NCBI GenBank assembly: GCA_963847735.1
Contig: CAWKAV010000016.1
Location: 62,001 to 126,000 of the forward strand
DNA length: 64,000 nucleotides
Origin: CAWKAV01 sp963847735
Lineage (GTDB): Bacteria; Desulfobacterota; Desulfuromonadia; Desulfuromonadales; BM103
Reading direction: 5' to 3'
The notes under the pieces were generated by a model. That model was given only the letters and a program-made list of their open reading frames with translations. It had not been told where the DNA came from and ran no database searches. Shown here piece after piece: positions 8,905 through 16,784 of this stretch. The position numbers were made by a program, and so were the translations under genes. How positions within the stretch are numbered: the first letter of the stretch is position 1; each line of letters opens with the position of its first letter.

Positions 8905-10233
8905 ATGACACGCGAAGAAATAATGAAAATTGTTGAGGAACAAAATGTAAATTTTTTCCGCCTGCAGTTTGTCGATATCTTCGGCTTTATGAAGAATATC
9001 GCTATCCCTCGCAGCCAGATCAAAAAAGCCCTCGACGGTCAGATGATGTTTGACGGCTCCTCGATCGATGGTTTTGTTCGCATCAACGAATCTGATATGT
9101 ATTTGAAGCCGGACTATGACACCTTCTTAATTCTTCCATGGAGAAAACGGGAAGGGGTTAATGCCGCCCGCATTATCTGTGACGTCTATAAATCTGACGG
9201 AACCCCTTTCAGTGGTTGCCCGCGTGTTAATCTAAAGCGCGTTCTGGCTGAGGCCAAAGAGCTTGGCTATACGATGAATGTTGGCACCGAATGTGAGTTT
9301 TTTCTCTTCCAGGAGGATGAAAAGGGCAATCTGAAAACGGAAACCAATGACGTTGCCGGTTACTTTGATGTTGACCCTGAAGATACGGGGATCGGTTGTC
9401 GTCGAGAAATCATTGAGACCCTCGAAATGATGGGTTTTGAAATTGAGGCGTCACATCATGAAGTCGCAGAAGGACAGCATGAGATCAACTTCAAGTATGC
9501 CGACGCACTAGCCGCGGCCGATAATACCATCACTTTCAAATGGGTTGTCCGTTCCATAGCGGCCAAGCATGGACTTCACGCGACTTTTATGCCAAAGCCG
9601 GTTTTTGGTATCAACGGCTCAGGCATGCACACCAATCAGTCTTTGTTTACCCTGGATGGGACAAATGCCTTTTATGATGAGAATGGGCCTCTCAAGCTGA
9701 GTCAAATCGCTTATCACTACATTGCCGGGATTATAAAGAATGCTCGTGGATTTACTGCAGTCACCAATCCATTAGTCAATTCGTTTAAGCGTCTTGTCCC
9801 AGGCTATGAGGCTCCAGTTTACGTTGCCTGGTCGGCTTCCAACCGTTCCGCTATGATCCGTATTCCTGCTTCCCGTGGGCTTGGGACGAGAACGGAAGTG
9901 CGCTGCCCTGACCCCGCTTGCAATCCTTACCTTGCTTTGGCGATGATGCTTAATTCAGGACTTGATGGGGTTAAGAACAAACTCCAAGCCCCTGCTTCTG
10001 TTAACGTTGATATCTTCAAAATGACCTTGGCCGAAAAAGAGGCTGCTGGGATTGACAGTCTTCCCGGCAGTTTGGAAGAAGCGATCGTTGCGCTGGAAGA
10101 AAGTCCGTTGGCAAAAGAAACGCTGGGAGAGCATATTTTCAAAAAATATATTGAGGGCAAAACCAAAGAATGGAATGACTATCGCACCGCGGTTACTGAT
10201 TGGGAAATTAAGAACTATATAAAAAAATACTGA
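8905..10233 (+). CDS. glnA: Glutamine synthetase, type I (alpha-like)
   Basis: A 442-residue dodecameric-type glutamine synthetase that forms glutamine from glutamate, ammonia and ATP. Seen are the beta-grasp N-domain, MMFDGSSIDGF, the metal-site segment GTECEFFLF, HHEVAEGQHEINFKY, the ATP-site text FGINGSGMHTNQSLF and the glutamate-site SNRSAMIRIPASRG. The region equivalent to the adenylylation loop (NLYDLPPEE in E. coli) reads VDIFKMTLAE, with Phe371 replacing the modified Tyr. With the length and N-terminal style this places it in the GSI-alpha group, usually controlled by feedback and protein partners rather than by adenylylation. It follows glutaminase by 70 nt and is closed by a terminator. 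No sigma-54 promoter was recognised upstream. Confidence 0.97.
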   Translation: MTREEIMKIVEEQNVNFFRLQFVDIFGFMKNIAIPRSQIKKALDGQMMFDGSSIDGFVRINESDMYLKPDYDTFLILPWRKREGVNAARIICDVYKSDGTPFSGCPRVNLKRVLAEAKELGYTMNVGTECEFFLFQEDEKGNLKTETNDVAGYFDVDPEDTGIGCRREIIETLEMMGFEIEASHHEVAEGQHEINFKYADALAAADNTITFKWVVRSIAAKHGLHATFMPKPVFGINGSGMHTNQSLFTLDGTNAFYDENGPLKLSQIAYHYIAGIIKNARGFTAVTNPLVNSFKRLVPGYEAPVYVAWSASNRSAMIRIPASRGLGTRTEVRCPDPACNPYLALAMMLNSGLDGVKNKLQAPASVNVDIFKMTLAEKEAAGIDSLPGSLEEAIVALEESPLAKETLGEHIFKKYIEGKTKEWNDYRTAVTDWEIKNYIKKY

Positions 10234-10270
10234 GTTTTTAACTCATCCGGAAGCGAACTGTTACATCTCT

Positions 10271-10313
10271 AAAAAATGGCCACCGGGGTTAGTTCTCTGG
10301 CGGCCATTTTTTT
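10271..10313 (+). terminator. Terminator after glnA
   Basis: AAAAAATGGCC pairs with GGCCATTTTTTT across a loop of about 20 nt, 37 nt after the glnA stop. The A-tract and T-tract make it potentially active in both directions. Confidence 0.85.
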
Positions 10314-10477
10314 GCAATGCAGCCGCCTGTGACAACAGCTTCCGACATATCCTCTCGTAACGAATTCATACAGCTCTTATAGAATTACAGGAAGATTCCT
10401 TCGGTTCCAAATCACGACCACACCAAAGAATTTTCACACCATTGCAAACCAGAACTGCGCTAAAAATTTCCCAAAGG

Positions 10478-10496
10478 ATTCGGGAACAGGTGCGCT
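10478..10496 (+). repeat. Short tRNA-Pro(CGG)-loop-like repeat
   Basis: ATTCGGGAACAGGTGCGCT, preceded by CCCAAAGG exactly as in the 5122 remnant (CCCAAAGGATTCGGGAACAG is shared). The T arm is lost. Confidence 0.5.
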
Positions 10497-10693
10497 ATTG
10501 GTGCTTTGACGTCGCTGACGTCCTATGCGATGTCCTTTAACAGGAAATTTTCCATCAGGAGGAGATTGTTAACATTTTGATATTGCTTTACTTTAATGAT
10601 TATCTGACGTAGATTAGCAAGGTCTTAATTCGAGGTGTTTCCTGGGAGTGACGATGCAGGCACAATGGACGAGGATAGATAGACTTTAATTGC

Positions 10694-10730
10694 CCGCTGT
10701 TACTAGCTACGTGCTGGCCAGCGGTTTTTT
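10694..10730 (+). terminator. Terminator-like hairpin upstream of the GSU3473-family gene
   Basis: CCGCTG pairs with CAGCGG, with a small inner AGC/GCT helix, followed by six T residues. It lies 50 nt before the start codon at 10780, so it could be an attenuator or the end of an upstream transcript. Confidence 0.5.
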
Positions 10731-10779
10731 CGTTTGTGTCTGTTGCTTTAGATCTGAACAATATGGGGAGGTGTCCATC

Positions 10780-10974
10780 ATGCTAATACGAGTTATATAT
10801 GATGATGGCAGGTTCGACATGGTTAAGCCACATCTGCTAGATACCTTGCTGGACACAAAGAGAGTGACCAGTTTTAAGCGCGCTGACACTTGGGCTGTCA
10901 TTGGTCGCGACGCCATCCGAAGCAGAAGCAATGGCTCACAAACCTCCGTTATCCCAGAGCGGAGAGCTTGTTGA
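10780..10974 (+). CDS. GSU3473 family small protein
   Basis: A 64-residue protein whose N-terminal text (MLIRVIYDDGRFDMVKPHLL, then a segment rich in Lys/Arg around DTWAVIGRDAIR) resembles the small GSU3473-family proteins common in Geobacter and relatives, which often end in a PERR motif as here (VIPERRAC). The function of the family is unknown. The start at 10780 is chosen over an upstream ATG at 10690 because GGGGAGG lies just before it and the family begins MLIR. A terminator-like hairpin precedes it by 50 nt. It lies among tRNA-Pro-like repeats. Assignment to the family is from memory of its N-terminal pattern, not from a search. Confidence 0.7.
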   Translation: MLIRVIYDDGRFDMVKPHLLDTLLDTKRVTSFKRADTWAVIGRDAIRSRSNGSQTSVIPERRAC

Positions 10975-11008
10975 ACGTAATCAAAGCCTGTTGATATACA
11001 GACGCGCC

Positions 11009-11030
11009 AGATAAACGTTCCTTGCTGCAC
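11009..11030 (+). repeat. Dispersed 22-nt repeat, copy 2
   Basis: Matches 2212-2233 at 20 of 22 positions. It is followed at 11042 by GCAGACTTCGGCAAC, which resembles the 7712 repeat, so the pieces appear to form one composite, decayed element. Confidence 0.45.
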
Positions 11031-11150
11031 GTCCTCCTGAACTGCGCAGACTTCGGCAACATGGAAGACCCGACCGGAGAATCAAGAAGCTATTGACAGA
11101 CAAAAGAGCAAGCAGCATATTCAAGCATGGAAACAGAGTGATTCATAATT

Positions 11151-12134
11151 TTGGAAAAAGTGATAAAAGAAGCAGTACTTTTTGTCGATGACACACCCTT
11201 TACACTCAAGGTTCTTTCCGATCTTTTTGCGGGGTCTCCGTTCCGGGTGCTTACCGTTGGAAGTGCGGCAGAAGCTTTGGAGCTTATTCGCCGCGAAGAA
11301 ATCGCGGTAGTGGTTTCAGACAACATCATGCCCGACATGGGGGGATTGGAGTTTCTCTCTTCCCTTAAAACGATTTCCCCCGATACCGTCAAAGTTCTCA
11401 TGTCGGCTTACGCCGACCTGGCCAGCGCCCTGGCCGCCATCAACTGCAGTGAAGTTTTTCGCTACGTCCTCAAACCATGGAAGGACGACGAAATGATATC
11501 CACCGTCAACGATGCTCTGCACCGTCATCGTCTCATGCTGACCATGCGACATGAAGACGAGGCCATCCTTCGTTCTCTGGCCCAAGCCATTGAGTTGAAA
11601 GATCCTTCCACACGTGGACATTGTGATCGTGTCGCCATCTATGCCGACTTTCTTGCCGAAGCCCTTGATCTTCCCAAAGATTTAAGGCGAGATATCAAGT
11701 ATGGCAGTTGGCTACACGATTGCGGAAAAATTGGCATTGCCGAGGACATCCTCAACGGGCCGAGTGGCCTCACTCCCGAAGAATTCGAAACCATGAAGAA
11801 GCATTCGCAATGGGGGGCAGAAATTGCGGTCATGGCAAATCTCTCGACCTCAACCCGTAACATCATCCGCTATCACCATGAGCACTTCGATGGCAACGGT
11901 TACCCCGACGGTCTAAAGGGAGAGGACATCCCCCTGGAAGCGCGACTGGTTGCCGTTGCCGATGTCTTTGATGCTCTTTCCAACGATCGTTCATACCGTA
12001 AAAGCTATACTTATCCCGAGGCCATTGAGATTCTATTCTCGATGAGTGGAACAACTCTCGACCCGACCCTGGTCACGCTCTTTATCGAAATCGTCCACAA
12101 TTATCCCGAGTTTCCTCTCCAACAGCCGCACTAG
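11151..12134 (+). CDS. Response regulator with HD-GYP phosphodiesterase domain
   Basis: About 327 residues. The N-terminal receiver domain has the acidic pair FVDD, the phospho-acceptor Asp57 in VVSDNIMPDMGG and the conserved Lys in VLKPW. A linker leads into an HD-GYP domain with His189-Asp190 in LHDCGKIGI, a HH motif in RYHHEHFDGNGYP and the GYP signature followed by DGLKGEDIP. Such proteins hydrolyse c-di-GMP when phosphorylated. All metal-binding residues appear present, so activity is likely. The start is TTG at 11151 or GTG at 11160; the latter has TTGGA nearby and may be better. No histidine kinase is adjacent; the orphan kinase at 3278-5101 is one candidate partner. Confidence 0.93.
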   Translation: MEKVIKEAVLFVDDTPFTLKVLSDLFAGSPFRVLTVGSAAEALELIRREEIAVVVSDNIMPDMGGLEFLSSLKTISPDTVKVLMSAYADLASALAAINCSEVFRYVLKPWKDDEMISTVNDALHRHRLMLTMRHEDEAILRSLAQAIELKDPSTRGHCDRVAIYADFLAEALDLPKDLRRDIKYGSWLHDCGKIGIAEDILNGPSGLTPEEFETMKKHSQWGAEIAVMANLSTSTRNIIRYHHEHFDGNGYPDGLKGEDIPLEARLVAVADVFDALSNDRSYRKSYTYPEAIEILFSMSGTTLDPTLVTLFIEIVHNYPEFPLQQPH

Positions 12135-12371
12135 CGGAGATGTGTTGCAGGTCACAGTCATTGAGATATGAGCCCTCTGGTCGCCGCATCCTGAGTCGCT
12201 GCGCTATGTGCATATTTCAAGGGAATAGCACGATTTTCCTCATAGACAGCCAACTAACGCCTCCGGTCCCTCTTTTTGCTCCGATCCTTTTCTGGGGCAC
12301 AATGCTCTAGCTCCATTAATTCGCATCGGCTTTCTCAAGTCAGCTTTCCGAACTAAGTTCAAGCTAAGCAT

Positions 12372-14545
12372 TCATCCTTCGAAGTGATCAATCGTGACGA
12401 TCCCTAAGTAGCCATCAACCGTCACTTTGTCTCCAGTATGAATGACTTGTGTTGCTCCAGGAATCCCGGTAACACAGGGGATGCCATACTCTCGCGCGAT
12501 GATGGCTCCATGAATCAGCATGCCGCCGCGTCGCTCGACAATGGCGGCTGCCAGAGGGACTAAAAAGGTCATGTTCGGCTCAATGGCGTCGCAAACCAAT
12601 ACCTCTCCGGCACTAAAATCGCGCAGGTCAAAATGGCCCAGGAGAACTCTGGCCACCCCGGAATCAACACCTGGCCCAGCAGGCTGGCCGACCATTTGCC
12701 GGGCAATCTGACGGACCGGCAATTTATCTTCCTTTTCCACCGAAGAGGTCTCGCGCTCAGCAAACAAAGAATCCGGGTCAGTGGCTTCAGAAAGAAGCGA
12801 CTGTAAAGTTTTAGAGCCGCCATTTAGCAGACGCCGCCGAACCTCCTGCTCGGCAGCTAAGACTTGGGACCGAACTTTACCGAGATAGATATTATCATTG
12901 TCACGCAGGACATAGCTGGCCCGACCGACAGATAAAAAACGCGCAGCAAGCGATCTCACCTCCTGAGGCATATTATCCAGAAACTCTTTTTCCAGCATCT
13001 CAGACCGATCTGCAGCTGAACCCACCCCAATCTTTTTGCTTTCTTTAGCAAGCTTTAACCAACCAGGAGGGCAGATCGAATGCGCCTTGGGCGATCCAGT
13101 CGACACGACCGAATTGCTCCTGAAAAGCCTCGGCCAGGGTTCTAAGCAGGCCAGCATTCGGGATTCCCCTCCCTTGTGTCAAACTGTCCATCAAGGCGGC
13201 ATCGTTTCGTACAAGGCACGCCATTGCGAGCAGCTGCCGGTTCCTCTCTACCGCCAAGAGTTCATCAGAGCGGAGAAGATCGATAAAGGCATAAGGGTCC
13301 TCGGGGCGCATCGTGTCATTGTAGAATTCACCAAACACGCGAATGCCGTGAGCCATCGGGATGCATTTATCTGTATAAATATTCAGCCACTTATTCAATA
13401 GTTTACGACGCTGGCAAACTTCAGAAGCCAGTTCATCATCATCTAGACCCAACGGATCGGTTTCTGCCATGGTCTCTGCATCGTGCATCATTCCTGGCAG
13501 GAGGTCCTGTTCAAGCTCGTCACGCAGGTGCTCCAGGTTCGGCAGACTGAGATGCAGGTTTCGATACCACACCTGCTCATCGACTTTCTCTGCACGGTGT
13601 CCACTTGTGATCGGACGAGCCTGGAGAATATATAGATTCTGGTCGCACACCGTCCATTCAACGTCGACTGCTTTTTTTAGCAGCTTTTCGAGCTTCATGC
13701 CGATCCGGTACAGCTCCTTACAGAGCGGCACGTCGAGCGGTGACTCGCAGCGTTGAGTGACAGATAACGAAACCAGTTCGGTCCCACATCGCGTCGGTCG
13801 CAGCGCTGCGGAGCGTTTGGCCTGGTGCTTTTCAAGCACATGGCCATCGGCGCGGTCGAGTTGCCAGCGATCGGGCTCGAGGGTGCCATCGACCAAGGCC
13901 TGGTTGAGGCCCCAGACCGCTTCGATCATCACACGGTTGTCGTCATGCGGTGCCTCGGTAAAGAAAATTCCCGACCGCTCTCCCTCGATCATCTGCTGGA
14001 TAATTACGGCCATACTGCTTGTGGTCGGATCAAGGCCAAGCTTCTGGCGGTAAATCAGAGCGCCATCAGACCAGAGTGAAGACCAGACTACTCGAATCGC
14101 ATCCAGCATGGCCTCTGCACCGTGCACCATCACGCAACTGTCATGTAAACCGGCAAACGACTGATGAGCAGAATCCTCGCCAGGTGCCGTGGAGCGAACC
14201 GCAACGGCATCCCATGCGGCGGGCCCTTGTTCGAGATCCTCCAGCAATGATTGCTTCAGCTTGGGTGGCCATGCCGTTTTGATGAAGAGGTTGCGAATCC
14301 GCAGAGAGACGTCCCAGATTTCCTCCCAGCGCATCTGCGCAAAATCCTTGCGCTGAAGCTCCATGGAGATGAATGCGGCCAAGCCGGTGTCGGCGAGAAA
14401 ATCATGATAGACATGAATGGGAAGGCAGTAACCGTCTGGCACTTGAAAACCGGCCCGCTGCAGTCTCAGCCAGCATCAGGGCTTTGCTACCGATCACGTT
14501 GGCAGCGGTATGACTGGCGTCAGCAAAAGGAATCAGCAAGGTCAT
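12372..14545 (-). pseudogene. PEP synthase / PPDK-like phosphotransferase (two frame breaks)
   Basis: Encodes a protein of about 720 residues with an N-terminal ATP-grasp domain of the pyruvate phosphate dikinase/PEP synthase family (AVRSTAPGEDSAHQSFAG; MIEGERSGIFFTEAP; EAVWGLNQALVDG; LYILQARPIT) and a C-terminal swivelling phospho-His domain (LVPLAAAIVERRGGMLIHGA, His in HGAIIARE). A third large PEP/pyruvate barrel is absent, as in rifampicin phosphotransferase-like proteins. The true start is ATG at 14545, overlapping the upstream stop as ATGA. Frame breaks are at about 14457 (one extra A before CTGCAGCGG) and about 13055 (a tandem TGGTTGGT, apparently a 4-bp duplication). Substrate unknown. 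Confidence 0.82.
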
Positions 14546-14991
14546 TCTTCCATCCGAAATTCGGTGACATTCTGAAACCGCTGCACCAGGTGGTAGCTTT
14601 CTATTGAGACCCTAAACAGTGCCGTAGAGGGAGAAGACACAAAGGTTTTCAGCTGCGGATGTTTAGTCAGATAAAGAGCCAGAACCTCTTCAAGTTCTTC
14701 AGCCGGGATTTCCACTGCTTGACCATAAGCACTCACCGCGACAGCCTCATAGAGAACCATCTTATGGTTCGAGCGATTGTCGACCAGAAAAGCAATCTTT
14801 TGGTCTTCGGCCAGATTATTGTATTTACGCGTCGCACGGGTGGTCGCGAAATAGAGGCAACGGGCATCCTCGGCAGCCGCAAAGGCCACCAGGCTGGTGT
14901 AGGGCTGTTTCTGGTGATTGGTCCCAAGGACCCCGAGTTGCTGCTCTTTAAGCAGTTGCAAGACGAGATTCCAGGATGATTTGGTTGTCAT
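14542..14991 (-). CDS. Pyridoxamine 5'-phosphate oxidase-fold protein
   Basis: A 149-residue split-barrel flavin-binding-fold protein. The N-terminal text QLLKEQQLGVLGTNHQKQPY and the central strand CLYFATTRATRKYNNL match the PNPOx-like family, members of which bind FMN, F420 or haem. It lacks the C-terminal extension of true PdxH, so it is not expected to make pyridoxal phosphate. Its stop codon overlaps the start of the PEP-synthase-like gene (ATGA), which points to translational coupling and a shared role. The start ATG has GAGAG upstream. The cofactor cannot be told from the sequence. Confidence 0.82.
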   Translation of the reverse strand: MTTKSSWNLVLQLLKEQQLGVLGTNHQKQPYTSLVAFAAAEDARCLYFATTRATRKYNNLAEDQKIAFLVDNRSNHKMVLYEAVAVSAYGQAVEIPAEELEEVLALYLTKHPQLKTFVSSPSTALFRVSIESYHLVQRFQNVTEFRMEE

Positions 14992-15350
14992 AAGACACTC
15001 TCAGTTTCGACCGTTAGCTGATGGCCGATGGCCTTTGACGCGCAGCCCAAATAAAACAGTGTCCACTTGAACGCTTCTGCCCTCAAATGTAGGCGCCGCA
15101 GAAACACGGCATTTGAAGCCAGCAATGTCGCCGCGATGTCTGTCCCGGCAGGGACGAATTGCTTTGTCGAAATTTCTTTCCCTAAAGTAGAAATATATCA
15201 GAAGAAGTCTTAAAGCCCAGAATCATGGTCAAGTTTCCTGAGATGGGCTGAATAAAAAAGACCGACTTGTTTTCACATTATCAAGATTGTACACCGGCAT
15301 TTTTGGGTTAAGCTTACGCTAGAGGCAAGCAGCTATCAAGGAGATCAAGA
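14992..15350. other. Intergenic region, divergent promoters presumed
   Basis: Lies between two diverging PNPOx-fold genes. AAGGAG before the 15351 start is the only clear signal. A weak AGCCCA/TGGGCT hairpin near 15210-15250 may be a terminator or chance. No gene, tRNA-like piece or known riboswitch was recognised. Confidence 0.4.
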
Positions 15351-15752
15351 ATGCAACTAAAAGATTATTTTGCAGAAGCCAAGGGGATCGGCGTTCTGTC
15401 AACGGCAGACAAGACCGGTAAAGTTGATGCGGCGATCTACGCGAAACCGCATGTCATGGCAGACGGAACCATTGCATTTATCATGCGTGACCGCCTCACC
15501 CACTATAATCTCAAAGAAAATCCTCATGCGGTCTACCTTTTCATAGAAGCAGTGAGCGGCTACAAAGGGATTCGGCTCTTTCTCAAAAAAGTCAGAGAGG
15601 AGACAGATGCCGAGCTGATCCAGAAGATGACCCGGCGCTGCTTGAGCCCCGAGGAAGATGAAGCCAAAGGGCCCAAGTTTTTAGTCTGTTTCGACATCGA
15701 GAAAGCCCTTAACCTTATCGGTGACGGCACACCCGACATCACGATGGCCTAA
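15351..15752 (+). CDS. Pyridoxamine 5'-phosphate oxidase-fold protein
   Basis: A 133-residue protein of the PNPOx-like split barrel group. The start MQLKDYFAEAKGIGVLSTAD and the strand pair IAFIMRDRLTHYNLKENPHA, VYLFIEA are characteristic of the short flavin/haem-binding members. AAGGAG precedes the ATG by seven nucleotides. It is transcribed away from another PNPOx-fold gene, with which it shares little sequence, so it is not a recent duplicate. The gene is followed 47 nt later by the DUF2177 gene. Catalytic function is unknown. Confidence 0.8.
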   Translation: MQLKDYFAEAKGIGVLSTADKTGKVDAAIYAKPHVMADGTIAFIMRDRLTHYNLKENPHAVYLFIEAVSGYKGIRLFLKKVREETDAELIQKMTRRCLSPEEDEAKGPKFLVCFDIEKALNLIGDGTPDITMA

Positions 15753-15799
15753 TCTTGGGTTCCGTTTTTTGAAGACTTCACCCCCTGGAGAGGTCTGAG

Positions 15800-16207
15800 A
15801 TGAATGCAATTTATTACCTGAAACTATACCTGCTGACGATCCCGGTTTTTTTCGCGATCGACCTGATCTGGCTGGGAGTGATTGCCAAAGGGCTTTACCA
15901 GAAGAATCTGGGGCACCTTTTGAGCCCGGCGATCAACTGGCCGGCGGCTATCACCTTCTACCTGATCTATATCGTCGGGATCCTGCTCTTCGCCGTCAAG
16001 CCGGCTCTTGCTGACCAGACTTTGGCCAAGGCCGCCATCTGGGGGGCTCTGTTCGGCTTCTTCACCTACGCCACCTACGACCTGACCAACCTCGCGACGC
16101 TCAAAGACTGGCCTCTTAAAATTGTCGTGATTGATGTTATTTGGGGCACCCTGCTCTGCACCCTGGTGGCCTCGGCAAGCTACCTGATCGGCCGCTGGCT
16201 CAATTGA
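15800..16207 (+). CDS. DUF2177 family membrane protein
   Basis: A 135-residue protein with about four membrane helices. The pattern FFAIDLIWLGVIAKGLYQKN near the N-terminus and GFFTYATYDLTNLATLKDWP in the middle, followed by VVIDVIWGTLLC, are the hallmarks of DUF2177. The function is unknown. Members are commonly found beside the lipid-modifying cluster that follows here (DUF2878, CFA synthase, FAD oxidoreductase, DUF1295, chalcone-isomerase-like), so a role in the same membrane-lipid process is likely by context. GGAGAGG precedes the ATG. It converges with the DUF2878 gene, stop to stop, with only 3 nt between. Confidence 0.88.
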   Translation: MNAIYYLKLYLLTIPVFFAIDLIWLGVIAKGLYQKNLGHLLSPAINWPAAITFYLIYIVGILLFAVKPALADQTLAKAAIWGALFGFFTYATYDLTNLATLKDWPLKIVVIDVIWGTLLCTLVASASYLIGRWLN

Positions 16208-16210
16208 CCC

Positions 16211-16771
16211 TTAGCTCTTCCTCAACCGGCGATATCGACCCTCTTCCCGGCTAAGTTGGGCACTCAACCACAGCAACACCGGGGTCACTAAAGCCCACAC
16301 CACGCCGAGCGAGAGAAAACTCGATAGTGGCTCTTGTCCGAACACCGCCGCCCCAAACCTGACGCCTCCCCAGTACGCCAGGGGACCACCGACCATACCG
16401 AGCAATGAGGCCAGCCAATAGCGCCCCGACAGCCAGGACAAAGCGTAACGGAACAGGGTTGCAAACTGTATCCAGATGACAAAAACCCAGAGCGGCAGCC
16501 AGAGCGGCCAACCGGGATGGGCCTTAAAGGTGAAGACACCGAAACTCTGCTGAAGGCTATCCACTACGACACCGACCAGGCAAGCAGAGAGCATCAGAAT
16601 GGCGTCGGCTTTTCGCGAGCACGCCAACAACAGATGAACTCCTGCCAGCGCCAGGGCGCTCAGAGCCCCCGCGACCGGGTAGTCCCAGGCCGCGCCCAGG
16701 ACACAACAGAACCACCCCACCTGGTAGAGCAGAAAATTGATCAACTTGGTCGCCGAAGAGGTCATCGGCAT
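16211..16771 (-). CDS. DUF2878 family membrane protein
   Basis: A 186-residue protein with five or six predicted membrane helices, including YQVGWFCCVLGAA near the N-terminus and an A-x-x-W-x-x-FA pattern (WIQFATLFRYALSWL) in the middle, as in DUF2878. The last gene of the leftward lipid cluster, 13 nt after the CFA synthase gene. Its role is unknown, but it is recurrently found with CFA-type methyltransferases and the flavin-dependent oxidoreductase, so it probably acts on or transports a lipid in the inner membrane. A start at 16765 is equally possible. Confidence 0.85.
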   Translation of the reverse strand: MPMTSSATKLINFLLYQVGWFCCVLGAAWDYPVAGALSALALAGVHLLLACSRKADAILMLSACLVGVVVDSLQQSFGVFTFKAHPGWPLWLPLWVFVIWIQFATLFRYALSWLSGRYWLASLLGMVGGPLAYWGGVRFGAAVFGQEPLSSFLSLGVVWALVTPVLLWLSAQLSREEGRYRRLRKS

Positions 16772-16784
16772 ATCGAAAGATCTT

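Larger units (their letters stand above)
10234..10779. other. Intergenic region with terminators and a decayed repeat
   Basis: Contains the glnA terminator, a tRNA-Pro-like fragment (10478-10496) and a second terminator-like hairpin (10694-10730) 50 nt before the next start codon. The stretch 10590-10690 could be the leader of that small gene. It was compared by eye with c-di-GMP riboswitch signatures and did not match. No other gene seen. Confidence 0.5.

Noticed and set aside
10590..10780. A c-di-GMP riboswitch in front of the GSU3473-family gene
   Set aside because: None of the conserved GEMM sequence blocks could be found; only a terminator-like hairpin is present.
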